Shown: piece by piece, positions 25,205 through 34,502 of the stretch | Position numbering within the stretch: position 1 is the stretch's first letter | Layout: every line of letters starts with the position of its first letter | Origin: Cyclobacteriaceae bacterium | Lineage (GTDB): Bacteria; Bacteroidota; Bacteroidia; Cytophagales; Cyclobacteriaceae | DNA length: 64,000 bases | Direction of reading: 5' to 3' | NCBI GenBank assembly: GCA_016787645.1 | Contig: JAEUUF010000013.1 | Location: 496,001-560,000 of the forward strand | Position numbers and translations under genes: made by a program | Notes under the pieces: model-generated | Databases searched by the model: none | Told to the model about the DNA's origin: nothing | The model's input: only the letters and a program-made list of their open reading frames with translations

Positions 25205-26953
25205 CTAGTGGACCTTGAACTCAACAGGCATCCGTGCCTGGACGCCCTGGTAGTTCTTCACCTTTTCCCATTGCTTGAACCACCCATATTGGTCGCCCAG
25301 TCGGTGCTTGAGCATCGCCGTGCTCACTTCATCTTCCACATTTCCCATCAGTCGGTCCAGCAAGGGCCTGGGTTGAGGGTAGAACTTGAGCCGGTAATCA
25401 TCACCGACATTAGCGTTACGCGCCGCAATGTCAACTGCATCATCAAAGCCACCCAATACATCAACAAGGCCATTGTCAAGCGCCTGGGAGCCGGTCCACA
25501 CACGGCCAGAGGCGATCTTCTTCAACTCATCCTGCTTCATATGACGGTTCTCCGCAGCCTTGCGTGTAAAGGTCTCATACACCTTGTCCGTCTGTCGCTG
25601 CCAGATTGCCTTCTCCGCATCCGTGAGGCGGCGCGTGACCGTAATCAATTCACCTATTTCTCCTGTTTTCACCTCCTCGGAGGTGATGCCGATCTTATGA
25701 TCCAGGAATGCGCTCAAGTCGAACAAGACGCTAAAAACACCAATAGAACCAGTAATAGTTGTTGGTCTTGCCACAATGGTATCGCAAGCCATGGCGAGGA
25801 AGTAACCACCCGACGCAGCGTAGTCGGACATGGAGGCGATGACCGGTTTGGACTCTGACGCCAGCCTCAGTTCACGCCACATCTGATCAGCCGACTGGAA
25901 TACTCCACCGGGCGAATTCACCCGCAGCACGATGGCCTTTACATTTTTGTTCGTGCGTGCCTTGCGAACCAGTTCAACAACCGTCGATGCCCCTACAATT
26001 CCATTATCAGAACGACCGGGCATAATATCGCCATCGGCAACAATCACGGCGATTTCATTCTTGGAAGACACGGATGCAGGCACTGTCTTCTTGTATTGAC
26101 CATAGCGCACCATGGGAATCCGGTCGTTTTTGTCCAGGTTAAGACGACCTCGCAACTCGTCCTTCATTTGATCGTCATAATACAAGCTGTCCACCAATCC
26201 ATATTTCACGGCGTCCTGCGCATCCTGAACAAGCATCTTCCCCGCAATCTCTTTCAACCGTTCTACCGGAATATTCCTTGCTTCAGCCATGTCCTCCAAC
26301 ATGTTGCCATGAATGGAGGAAAGCAGCGAATTGAGCTGGAGTTTGTTTTCATCGCTGAGTGACTCACGCATGAACGGCTCCACCGCACTTTTGAAATCAC
26401 CTACACGGAAAACCTGGGGATTGATCTCCAATTTATCGAACATCTTTTTGAAGAACATCACTTCTGTAGCCAGGCCGTTGAACTCCACCTGCCCTTCCGG
26501 GTAGAGGTAAATTTTATCCGCCGCAGTGGCCAGGTAATATGCTCCCTCTGAATAGAAATCAGCGTAGGCTACCACCCATTTGCCGGTCTCCCTAAACTCA
26601 AGGATGGCTTCACGAATCTCCTGCAACGAAGCCATGCCCGTCATCAGCATGCTGGTATTGAGGTAGATACCTTGAATCTTGGGGTCAGTCTTTGCATGAC
26701 GAATCACTTGCTTGATGCGCAACAGTCCCAACGACTGCTCGGAGGCACCCGGGAAAGCGTCAGCGAGCGGGTCGTCCAACTCCAGTTCGGTCATTGGAGC
26801 CTCCAGGCGCAAGTTAAGCACCGAATTGTCGGCCACGGTGACAGCCTTGTCCTCCGATAGTCCGCTGATAAATGCGATAGTCAGAAACAACAACAGGATC
26901 AATGCCACGAGGGTACCGAGGCAGGAGGCGAGGAATGCTTTTAAGAAGTTCAT
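25205..26953 (-). CDS. sppA: Signal peptide peptidase SppA (67K type)
   Basis: 582 residues from ATG 26953, chosen because it puts the N-terminal membrane anchor first (FLASCLGTLVALILLLFLTI). The long duplicated form: the N-terminal half holds Lys188 (DFKSAVEPF) and the C-terminal half holds Ser381 (YAASGGYFLAM), the Ser-Lys dyad of this family. It degrades cleaved signal peptides in the membrane. Residues upstream to 27004 belong to the intergenic region shared with divergent folK. Confidence 0.93.
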   Translation of the reverse strand: MNFLKAFLASCLGTLVALILLLFLTIAFISGLSEDKAVTVADNSVLNLRLEAPMTELELDDPLADAFPGASEQSLGLLRIKQVIRHAKTDPKIQGIYLNTSMLMTGMASLQEIREAILEFRETGKWVVAYADFYSEGAYYLATAADKIYLYPEGQVEFNGLATEVMFFKKMFDKLEINPQVFRVGDFKSAVEPFMRESLSDENKLQLNSLLSSIHGNMLEDMAEARNIPVERLKEIAGKMLVQDAQDAVKYGLVDSLYYDDQMKDELRGRLNLDKNDRIPMVRYGQYKKTVPASVSSKNEIAVIVADGDIMPGRSDNGIVGASTVVELVRKARTNKNVKAIVLRVNSPGGVFQSADQMWRELRLASESKPVIASMSDYAASGGYFLAMACDTIVARPTTITGSIGVFSVLFDLSAFLDHKIGITSEEVKTGEIGELITVTRRLTDAEKAIWQRQTDKVYETFTRKAAENRHMKQDELKKIASGRVWTGSQALDNGLVDVLGGFDDAVDIAARNANVGDDYRLKFYPQPRPLLDRLMGNVEDEVSTAMLKHRLGDQYGWFKQWEKVKNYQGVQARMPVEFKVH

Positions 26954-26973
26954 AGTAGGTAACTTAGCGGTGG

Positions 26974-26981
26974 CAAAAGTA
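26974..26981 (-). promoter_or_regulatory. Promoter -7 element TACTTTTG for sppA
   Basis: Exact TAnnTTTG on the minus strand, 20 bases before the sppA ATG, in the 60-base gap shared with divergent folK. Confidence 0.55.
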
Positions 26982-27013
26982 CCAATTTTACCCTTTGGCG
27001 GCATCGTAAACGA

Positions 27014-27505
27014 ATGATACGGGCATATTTACTTCTGGGTTCCAATACAGGTGATCGAAACCTGCTGATGGAGGCGGCCCGTGTACGAATTGGGTTGCTC
27101 GCGGGGAAAATTGCTGCATCCTCTGCTTTATATGAAACTGCAGCCTGGGGGAACACAGAACAGCCTCCTTTCCTGAATCAGGTGATAGCGCTGGATACTA
27201 CGCTTGATGCTCGCTTGCTCCTCACGACGATATTATCGGTTGAGAAGTCCCTGGGAAGGATTCGCACCACGCAATGGGCGCCACGCACTATCGACATCGA
27301 TATTCTGCTGCATGGCGATGCAGTAATCCATGAACATGACCTCACTGTACCTCACCCGGCTTTGCCGGACCGACGTTTCGCCCTAACTCCACTTAACGAA
27401 ATAGCCGCGGATCTACGCCATCCTGTACTACAAAAAACCATTGGTGAATTGCTGGCGGAATGTGTGGATACGCTGAGCGTGACAATGGTGAACGATAGTC
27501 GGTAA
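27014..27505 (+). CDS. folK: HPPK, 6-hydroxymethyl-7,8-dihydropterin pyrophosphokinase
   Basis: 163 residues, the usual length. It transfers pyrophosphate to 6-hydroxymethyl-dihydropterin in folate synthesis. Signatures: LLLGSNTGDR at the start, FLNQVIALDT, and the metal-binding segment APRTIDIDILLHGD followed by VPHPALPDRRFALTPL. The TAA stop (27503-27505) falls inside the first unit of a heptamer repeat array, so the last residues (NDSR) are set by the array junction. Confidence 0.95.
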   Translation: MIRAYLLLGSNTGDRNLLMEAARVRIGLLAGKIAASSALYETAAWGNTEQPPFLNQVIALDTTLDARLLLTTILSVEKSLGRIRTTQWAPRTIDIDILLHGDAVIHEHDLTVPHPALPDRRFALTPLNEIAADLRHPVLQKTIGELLAECVDTLSVTMVNDSR

Positions 27506-27541
27506 CCGGTAATCAGCGACCAGTAATCGGTGATCGGTATT
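27500..27541 (+). repeat. Heptanucleotide array, CGGTAAY type, at the folK/fabD junction
   Basis: Six in-register units: CGGTAAC, CGGTAAT, CAGCGAC, CAGTAAT, CGGTGAT, CGGTATT. The folK stop codon is bases 4-6 of the first unit. The fabD stop codon on the other side is followed on the minus strand by GCGGTAA, the same unit in the other orientation. Confidence 0.8.
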
Positions 27542-27559
27542 CTGTTTCTGGTTTACCGC

Positions 27560-28435
27560 CTAGATGGACATCGACTCCACTTGTGGTGCAATCTTTTTCA
27601 CCAGTCCCTGCAACACTTTTCCGGGGCCGCATTCGATGAAAGTGGTACCACCGTCCTTGACCATGTTTTGAACGGACTGCGTCCAGCGAACGGGGGAAGT
27701 GAGTTGATCGATGAGGTTGCGCTTTATTTCCTGGACATCCGTGGAAGGCCTGGCATTCACGTTTTGATACACCGGGCAGATAGGAGCACTGAAGGATGTG
27801 GATTCGATAGCCTGCGCCAGTTCTTCACGGGCAGGCTCCATGAGCGGGGAGTGAAAAGCGCCACCTACTTGCAAGGGCAATGCTCTTTTCGCACCAGCCG
27901 CCTTCATTTTCTCACAGGCAATCTCTATACCCCTCATCGAGCCGGAGATCACCAACTGCCCGGGGCAATTGTAATTCGCAGCCACCACCACCTCATCGGT
28001 GATGGAGGCGCAAACTTCCTCAACTTTTTGATCGTCGAGACCGAGAATGGCAGCCATCGTCGATGGATTAAGCTCACAGGCGCGCTGCATGGCCGAAGCA
28101 CGCTTCGCTACCAAACGCAGAGCCGCCTCGAACGACAGGGTCTTGTTAGCCACCAGTGATGAAAATTCACCCAGGGAATGTCCCGCCACCATCTGAGGCG
28201 AAAACGTATCGTTGGTGAGTGCAGTGATCACGGAATGAATGAAAATTGCCGGCTGGGTCACCTTGGTCTGCTTGAGTTCATCGGCTGTTCCGGCAAACAT
28301 CACATCAGTGATCCGGAAACCAAGGATATCGTTGGCTTGTTCAAACAGTGCCTTGGCCTTGGGATTGATGTCGTAAAGGTCTTTGCCCATACCGGTGAAT
28401 TGGGCGCCCTGGCCAGGAAAAATATATGCCTTCAT
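27560..28435 (-). CDS. fabD: Malonyl-CoA:ACP transacylase
   Basis: 291 residues. It loads malonyl groups onto acyl carrier protein for fatty acid elongation. Signatures: FPGQGAQFTGMG at residues 6-17, nucleophile Ser87 in GHSLGEF, an Arg in LVAKRASAMQ, and the catalytic-type His in GGAFHSPLM. It is a single gene here; other fatty acid genes are at 44-48 kb. Confidence 0.96.
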   Translation of the reverse strand: MKAYIFPGQGAQFTGMGKDLYDINPKAKALFEQANDILGFRITDVMFAGTADELKQTKVTQPAIFIHSVITALTNDTFSPQMVAGHSLGEFSSLVANKTLSFEAALRLVAKRASAMQRACELNPSTMAAILGLDDQKVEEVCASITDEVVVAANYNCPGQLVISGSMRGIEIACEKMKAAGAKRALPLQVGGAFHSPLMEPAREELAQAIESTSFSAPICPVYQNVNARPSTDVQEIKRNLIDQLTSPVRWTQSVQNMVKDGGTTFIECGPGKVLQGLVKKIAPQVESMSI

Positions 28436-28487
28436 AGGTGGTTGAATTCACCGGCAAGATAGCAAGACGTGGAAAAAATGAAATGCT

Positions 28488-31403
28488 TTACCGGACGATC
28501 TGCACCCATCCCCGTATCATGCGGACGCGCTGGGAAGGATTAACCACCGTAAACGTTACGGTCGCGCTATAATAATAGACTCCAGCCGCCAACTCGACCC
28601 CGTTATTGTCACGTCCATCCCAATCAATATAGATGGTCTTCTCATCGCCAGACGAAGACTCATAATCATACACATGCTTTCCCCAGCGGTTGGTCACAAC
28701 AAAGTTTACCTTCTCTACAAACCGCGCGCATTTTTGCCGTTGCCTCAGGATGTCAAGCGGTCCGCATGGGCCATTTCCATCCTCATTCGCAGTTTGCCTG
28801 CCGCTAAAGGCGCTGAATAAATCATTGCAGTTGTCGCCATTGGGGGTAAAGACATTGGGCAGTTCGTAGTTGACACAATTGTCAAAACAGAATGGTTCGC
28901 TCAGCACGCTTTCATTTCCGGCCCGGTCTACCGCAGCGATCTTGTAGCAGCGCGCATAGGAAGGCAGGTTTGAATCAATGAAAAAAGTATCCTTGACATC
29001 CTGGGCCCAAAGCTCATAGGTACTTGCCGTTGTGCTGGCCACATAGACATTGTAGGAACGGATGTCCTGCCGGCAAGCTTCATCCAAGGGTTTCTGCCAC
29101 GTGAGCACGTTCACATAGGGTGTTTTGTCCTGGTTAGGAACCGGGCAGGGGATCGATGCGAAATATGCGGCAAGGTGTTCTGCATCCATCTCCCAGCACT
29201 TATCACCTTTCACTTCAATGGTCGGCTGGCACGGCGGAACATTGTCATTGGGTTGGGCACAATTGATTTGTGAGAAATTGAGCAAAGGTGCTTTCACCCT
29301 CGGGTTGCCGTAGGTTCCCCTGGTCATCACCCGGTAACAATACACAACCTCATCGCTCAGCGGAACCCCATTGTACTGACCCGAATCCACGTAAACAAAT
29401 CGGCCTGAAGTAACGTCCACGCTGTCGATTAGGACCATCTGTGATTCGTTTGCTCCCTCCGGTCCACGGTAGATGAGGTGGCGGGGATAATTCACACTTT
29501 GATTGGACCATGGCGTGTTTGCCGCCCAATTCAGCTCAATGCGCTTGAATTGCGCTTTGGGGTCCAGCCTAACCGATGAAGCGATGGCCGATGTATCCAC
29601 TTCCTGCCCGCTATTGTCATACAGGATGACGCGATAATTGTAGGTAGTCTCGGTGGTATTGAGGCCCGTATCGGTGTAGGTCGTATCCGGAATAGTGCCG
29701 GCATGCGTGGTGCTAATCTTCAAATCACCGATAAATCCTTCCGCACGGATTACCTTGTACCGGAAAGGCGGCGGGAACTGGGTGGTGTTGATATCAAAAG
29801 GAGGCCGCCAGCGAATCGTAACCTGGCCGTCAGTTGTTCCGGTTTTGTCGACCGTCACGTTGGTAATCACCGGGGCATCGGCCAGGATCGTGAAGCACGT
29901 GTCACGCGAGACATAACTTTCTCCTCCCTGGGGCAGGGGGAACTTGGCGACCAACCGGTAACAGTACTTGACGGCTGGTGCCAATCCCTTTCCACCATTG
30001 TTGTCGGTGAATGTGGTCTGGGTTATTGGAATCTCCGTAACACGGGTATAGCCGAGCGATTCAGGCATCCCCGTCACACAATTGGGTGGTGTAAATGGAC
30101 TGCCTTCAACCCGTCGCCAAACCGTCATCGTCTCTGCGTTGGAACACACGTAGGGATCCCAGGTGAGTTTCAACTTTCGCGCGCCGGCCAATTCAATGTT
30201 GTCCCACTTTGGTTTCGGTCCTACTACTTTAATGTTCCAGGTCTTGAACTGAACCAACTTTGCACCTTTGCCCTGAGGAGGGTCATCGGTAATTTTAAAT
30301 ACTACCTGGTAAGGCTGGTCTTTGACGTGCAAGCAAGTAGTATTCCAGGTGAAGGATAATTTTGCCTGTTGCGTAGGACTGGTAGTTTGCCAGGTTCCAT
30401 TGGCGGGCGTGAAGGTTGCAGGGTTAGGGAAAGGAGGATTAATGATCTGGGAAAACACTTCAATTTTTACCTTATCGTAATTCGGATCCGTGCCAAAGAT
30501 ATCCGCGTTGATCACTGTGTTGGCTTCTACGCAGATATCCGGCGGCACTGTGAGTTCGGGTCGGTCGTTGTCGCAGTCTTCAACAATGATTTGCATGTCG
30601 CGCACCACATAGCCTTGGTTGATCCAAATACCAGAAATCTTACGCCAGGACCGCACGATAAAGGCAATGTTATATTCTCCGGGCGCACCAGGGGCATCCC
30701 AGATTAGCGTCCCTGTGATTGGGTTGATATCAAACGTGGGCGGGCCGGTTCCATCTTCATTTGACTGGCCGTACACCAGGCCAATCCGATCATAGAATTC
30801 CCGCACATTCGGATCGCGGTAATTATTTACTTCGATGTCCTTCTCTTTTTTAGGTATGGTCAACTCGTAAGAGAGGCTGTCGCCATCCGGATCATAGGCA
30901 CCGGGATTATGATACCATGCCGCGCCCGTGCAGGCTTTGTCAATGGGGGGCACCAGCAACTTGGGACTGTTGTCACAGCCCAGGAACGGATCAATGTTGA
31001 TCTGGGTCTCCATGTAGAACCGGGTCTCCACCGAATTGAACATGTTGAGAATTCCCGCGTTCCGGTTGGGCTCCAGGTAGCTGATAATGTATCGGCCAAT
31101 TCCAGCATAAGTGTGTGTCGTGGTGTACGAGACAGTGCCTATGTTGGGTCCCAGCTCCGGGCGGAGTGTATTTTCAATTTCGGGCGTAACATGGGGAGCA
31201 GTGCCATCGCCATAGTCAAGCAAGCCGCCCCCAAAACGAATTTCGGACCCGGTGTTTGTATAGACCGTAATGGTAATGCGAAACGTGAGGGCGGTGCAAC
31301 TGACTCGTTCAACGGTGATTTCTCCGGCCCGCAGGTGGGTAGCCCACGCCTGAGTACCCATCATGATCAGAAGTCCCAGGAGAATCCCACGAAGAAAACG
31401 CAT
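28488..31403 (-). CDS. Large secreted protein with gliding motility-associated C-terminal domain
   Basis: 971 residues from ATG 31403 (31415 and 31445 are other possible starts). A signal peptide ends near GTQAWA. The N-terminal third resembles PKD/Ig-like Bacteroidota surface proteins (FRITITVYTNTGSE, YDPDGDSLSYELTIP). The middle has several fibronectin III-like segments (KLKLTWDPYVCSN, VTIRWRPPFD, YNVYVAST). The last about 100 residues are the gliding-associated/CHU_C domain: VFTPNGDNCNDLF, FVVTNRWGKHVYDY, WDGRDNNGVELAAGVYYY. This domain directs secretion by the type IX system and cell-surface attachment. It is probably an adhesin or matrix protein. Confidence 0.9.
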   Translation of the reverse strand: MRFLRGILLGLLIMMGTQAWATHLRAGEITVERVSCTALTFRITITVYTNTGSEIRFGGGLLDYGDGTAPHVTPEIENTLRPELGPNIGTVSYTTTHTYAGIGRYIISYLEPNRNAGILNMFNSVETRFYMETQINIDPFLGCDNSPKLLVPPIDKACTGAAWYHNPGAYDPDGDSLSYELTIPKKEKDIEVNNYRDPNVREFYDRIGLVYGQSNEDGTGPPTFDINPITGTLIWDAPGAPGEYNIAFIVRSWRKISGIWINQGYVVRDMQIIVEDCDNDRPELTVPPDICVEANTVINADIFGTDPNYDKVKIEVFSQIINPPFPNPATFTPANGTWQTTSPTQQAKLSFTWNTTCLHVKDQPYQVVFKITDDPPQGKGAKLVQFKTWNIKVVGPKPKWDNIELAGARKLKLTWDPYVCSNAETMTVWRRVEGSPFTPPNCVTGMPESLGYTRVTEIPITQTTFTDNNGGKGLAPAVKYCYRLVAKFPLPQGGESYVSRDTCFTILADAPVITNVTVDKTGTTDGQVTIRWRPPFDINTTQFPPPFRYKVIRAEGFIGDLKISTTHAGTIPDTTYTDTGLNTTETTYNYRVILYDNSGQEVDTSAIASSVRLDPKAQFKRIELNWAANTPWSNQSVNYPRHLIYRGPEGANESQMVLIDSVDVTSGRFVYVDSGQYNGVPLSDEVVYCYRVMTRGTYGNPRVKAPLLNFSQINCAQPNDNVPPCQPTIEVKGDKCWEMDAEHLAAYFASIPCPVPNQDKTPYVNVLTWQKPLDEACRQDIRSYNVYVASTTASTYELWAQDVKDTFFIDSNLPSYARCYKIAAVDRAGNESVLSEPFCFDNCVNYELPNVFTPNGDNCNDLFSAFSGRQTANEDGNGPCGPLDILRQRQKCARFVEKVNFVVTNRWGKHVYDYESSSGDEKTIYIDWDGRDNNGVELAAGVYYYSATVTFTVVNPSQRVRMIRGWVQIVR

Positions 31404-31549
31404 CCTCACAAACATGAATAGCCTTTGCCGCAACAAGGAAACCAAAATTACAACATTCGGCGGAACCCGCGAGAAAATACAGGTTCGACCCAGGCTAAAA
31501 AACGTCGAAGGAGCCAGGTTATTACTACCCCCGGTTGGGTAATTACGGA

Positions 31550-32017
31550 TTAAGCGCCAACAGCCACGGTGGTACCGCCGATCTCAACAACAGGGGTCAT
31601 GACAACCTTTGACTTAATCGAATTGGAGATCAAGCAGTTTGCCTCCGCCTTGTCGAGGATGCGGAGTGCCCGTTCGCGATCCTTCTCCTCCCGGATGGTG
31701 ACCACGGGAAAGAGTTGAACTTCCGTCATCGCAAATTTGCCATCACGCTGCTCCAGTTTGCCTTTCGACCCGCAGGTAAACGAGACGAATTCAAGTTTCG
31801 AGTTCTCGGCGATGGCCAGGAAGGTAGTCATCAGGCAGCTGCTGACGGCCGCGGTGAAGAGATGTTCGGGTGACCAAATACCGGGAATTCCTTTGGGAAA
31901 TTCGGGGGGAGTGGCCACTTCAATGCAGCCTCCGACGGAGGCGAGTTCGGGAGAACACATGAGGCCTTTGCGATCCTGGCTCCACGCGATGTCGACTGTA
32001 TAGAAATGTGAGTCCAT
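31550..32017 (-). CDS. OsmC family peroxiredoxin-like protein
   Basis: 155 residues from ATG 32017, since the longer reading overlaps the rhodanese gene. It has the two OsmC cysteines: one in AAVSSCLMTTF and one in KAEANCLISNSIK, and the SPEHLFTAA motif. Family members reduce organic hydroperoxides or handle persulfides. It follows the rhodanese gene by 5 bases, so both probably act together on sulfane sulfur or oxidants. Confidence 0.9.
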   Translation of the reverse strand: MDSHFYTVDIAWSQDRKGLMCSPELASVGGCIEVATPPEFPKGIPGIWSPEHLFTAAVSSCLMTTFLAIAENSKLEFVSFTCGSKGKLEQRDGKFAMTEVQLFPVVTIREEKDRERALRILDKAEANCLISNSIKSKVVMTPVVEIGGTTVAVGA

Positions 32018-32022
32018 AATAA

Positions 32023-32346
32023 TTAGTGTAATTGAATTCTCTTTTGAAGTTTCCGCCAATCACCGGCATTATATACAGACCGATATCCGTTTGCATCAAG
32101 CAGGTTCTTGGCATACCAGCTTTTCGAGCCATCGGTACAGCAAGCGATGATGACCCGGTGCTTGTTGACTAATTGGTTCATGTTGGCGCGAAGTTGCTCG
32201 ATGGGAATATTGATCGCCCCCGCGATGTGGCCTTTTTCAAATTCAGCCGGAGTTCTGACATCCAACACCATGGCACCTTCCTGAATGAGCCGGGTATAGT
32301 TAATGCGGGGCGACAATCCGAAAAGTTTCTTCAGCGTTTTTGACAT
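32023..32346 (-). CDS. Rhodanese-like domain protein
   Basis: 107 residues from ATG 32346. Single rhodanese fold: VLDVRTPAEFEKGHIAGAINIP followed by an active-site loop CCTDGSKS, with Cys at the usual position and a second Cys beside it. It would move sulfane sulfur. It is the first gene of a pair with the OsmC protein. Confidence 0.88.
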   Translation of the reverse strand: MSKTLKKLFGLSPRINYTRLIQEGAMVLDVRTPAEFEKGHIAGAINIPIEQLRANMNQLVNKHRVIIACCTDGSKSWYAKNLLDANGYRSVYNAGDWRKLQKRIQLH

Positions 32347-32521
32347 TGGAACTTTTGTTACAGAAAAGCGAGTAGTTGCGTCTGACACTACAACAAAGTC
32401 AAAACTATCGGGAGTTCATCCAAGCGGTAATGATATTTGTCATAATCGGCGAAAAAGTGCCCTGGGTGCCGCCTGTATAATCACGGTGCTCAGTCCAACC
32501 ACTTTTCACTACCTTGTACCA

Positions 32522-32761
32522 ATGCGAGTCATCGGCGAAATCCAACATCCGGAATGCAAGATCACGCTGTTCCATTGGAACAACCGGTACCTGATAAAAC
32601 TCGAACAGGGCCTCCTGGAACAGACCTACAAGGTGCAGGAATATGACGTGGCGACAGAAGATGAAATCCGACGGTTGATCACCGCTGAGTTCATTGCAGC
32701 GTCCCTGCGTCAATTTGACGCCATGCGCCAAACCCTCCACAACGCCCTGCATACCTTCTGA
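32522..32761 (+). CDS. Small conserved-looking protein, function unknown
   Basis: 79 residues from the ATG at 32522. It opens with strands (MRVIGEIQHPECKITLFHWNNRYLIKLE) and ends in helices (EDEIRRLITAEFIAASLRQFD). No signal peptide, membrane segment or metal motif. I do not recognise a family. Its stop is 15 bases before the promoter element of the acyltransferase operon. A longer reading to 32303 lies across the rhodanese start and is rejected. Confidence 0.6.
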   Translation: MRVIGEIQHPECKITLFHWNNRYLIKLEQGLLEQTYKVQEYDVATEDEIRRLITAEFIAASLRQFDAMRQTLHNALHTF

Positions 32762-32776
32762 TGTTCACAAAGTTTA

Positions 32777-32784
32777 TAACTTTG
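32777..32784 (+). promoter_or_regulatory. Promoter -7 element TAACTTTG for the acyltransferase-gpsA operon
   Basis: Exact TAnnTTTG match 20 bases before the ATG at 32805. No good -33 TTG is visible. Confidence 0.55.
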
Positions 32785-32804
32785 CCACCCGTCGGCTGAC
32801 GATC

Positions 32805-34502
32805 ATGGAGATCCTAGAGGAAAAGAAGAACAAGAACATCGGCTACAAACCCATCCTGGAGGGAATTCCCGACTGGCCGGTGTATCAGCTGAGCAAGAAC
32901 CGAAAGGAGTTCCTGGAAGAAGTCACCCAGAAAGCCATCGAAGAAATTCGGCTACTCCGTCCATCGCGTAAACAACTGATCGACGAGCTGGAAACGACCG
33001 TGTTTCGTGAACAGAATCGCATCAAACGCAACCGATGGCGCGTTGATCCCAAGGACGATGCCCGCTTTTGGTCACGTATCAAGAACGAGCTCATCGAACT
33101 TAGCAATAAGCCCACCGACGAAGCAGGAAAGAAAGAAGAAGAGCTGCTCTATGAAATTGTGCACCGGTATGCCAAAGAAATTGCCGGTACATTCAAGCCG
33201 CGTTCGTACAAGTTCGCACGCGAAGTCATTAAATTCTGGTTTCGCCGGCTGCTGAACGGCGCACGGGTAAAAAAATTCGGAGCCATTTTCCGGAGCCAAT
33301 ACACGCTCCAGGACAAGATCCACATTGTCGGAAAAGTGAAAATGCTGCGGCGCCTGGCCAAGAAGGGAACCGTGGTCATGGTCCCAACACACTTCAGCAA
33401 CCTGGACAGCATCCTCATTGGCTGGGTTATCCACTCCCTCGGTTTACCCGCCTTTATTTATGGAGCCGGCCTCAACCTGTTCAACATCTCCATTTTTTCC
33501 TATTTCATGAATAGCCTCGGCGCTTACAAGGTGGACCGACGGAAGAAGAACCTCCCCTACCTCGAGACGCTGAAGATGTATTCCAACCTCGCGATCCAGA
33601 AAGGAGCGCACAGCCTTTTCTTTCCGGGTGGTACACGTTCCCGTTCCGGCAAGCTCGAAAAGCAATTGAAGCTCGGGTTGCTTAGCACTGCCATCGAGGC
33701 ACAACGCAACCTGTACCTCGCGGGTGACGGCACCGAAGACCGCAAAATTTTTGTGGTCCCGGTAACACTGAATTACCATTTCGTACTGGAAGCCCCTGAC
33801 CTCATTGAGGACTACCTCCAGGTGAAGGGCCAGGATCGATATTTTGCAGAAGAAGACAACTACGGCAGCTTCACCCTGATCAAATTCTTGTTCAAGTTTT
33901 TCACCAAAGGATCCAACATTTCCGTATCAATCGGCCCCGGATTGGATGTGATGGGAAATTATGTGGACGATGAAGGGAATAGCCTGGATGCCGAGAAGCG
34001 CCCCATCAACACGCGCGAATACTTCATGACCGCAGGAGTCGTCTCAGTCGACAAGCAGCGGGAGAACGAATACACGCGGATGCTGGCCAGCCGGGTCGTT
34101 TCGGAGTACCACCGCATCAACCGCGTCTTTGCCAGCCACCTGGTCGCATTCATTGCCTTTGAAATGTGGGTGCAGAAATATCCAAAGCTGGACCTGTTTG
34201 GGTTCCTGCGCCTGCCCGAGGAGGAACTTGAAATTCCTTACGAAGAATTCCGCGATACGTTCAAAAGAGTGCGCAAGGAAATCTACCGGATGGTGGATGA
34301 CGGAAAAGTACACATTGCCACTCACCTCAAAGGAGACGTAGACATCGTCATCCGGCGAGGCCTGGAAAATGTCGGCATCTTCCACCTCAAGCGGCCCCTG
34401 CTACGCAACAAGAAAGGGAATATCGTCACCCAGGACCTTAAGGTACTCTACTACTACCACAACCGGCTCGCGGGGTATGATCTCGAGAAATTTGTCGGAT
34501 AA
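32805..34502 (+). CDS. Glycerol-3-phosphate/1-acyl-glycerol-3-phosphate acyltransferase
   Basis: 565 residues from ATG 32805. The PlsB/PlsC-type block I motif is HFSNLD with His196 and Asp201, and block III is PGGTRSRSG. The length and long flanking helical regions are nearer to PlsB-type glycerol-3-phosphate acyltransferases than to the short PlsC. It overlaps gpsA by 26 bases. gpsA makes glycerol 3-phosphate, the substrate such an enzyme acylates in phospholipid synthesis, which supports the call. Exact acyl donor and position are unknown. Confidence 0.85.
   Translation: MEILEEKKNKNIGYKPILEGIPDWPVYQLSKNRKEFLEEVTQKAIEEIRLLRPSRKQLIDELETTVFREQNRIKRNRWRVDPKDDARFWSRIKNELIELSNKPTDEAGKKEEELLYEIVHRYAKEIAGTFKPRSYKFAREVIKFWFRRLLNGARVKKFGAIFRSQYTLQDKIHIVGKVKMLRRLAKKGTVVMVPTHFSNLDSILIGWVIHSLGLPAFIYGAGLNLFNISIFSYFMNSLGAYKVDRRKKNLPYLETLKMYSNLAIQKGAHSLFFPGGTRSRSGKLEKQLKLGLLSTAIEAQRNLYLAGDGTEDRKIFVVPVTLNYHFVLEAPDLIEDYLQVKGQDRYFAEEDNYGSFTLIKFLFKFFTKGSNISVSIGPGLDVMGNYVDDEGNSLDAEKRPINTREYFMTAGVVSVDKQRENEYTRMLASRVVSEYHRINRVFASHLVAFIAFEMWVQKYPKLDLFGFLRLPEEELEIPYEEFRDTFKRVRKEIYRMVDDGKVHIATHLKGDVDIVIRRGLENVGIFHLKRPLLRNKKGNIVTQDLKVLYYYHNRLAGYDLEKFVG

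Noticed and set aside
32303-32521. Upstream extension of the 79-residue ORF
   Set aside because: Covers the rhodanese start region and lacks protein-like pattern; ATG 32522 is the better start.
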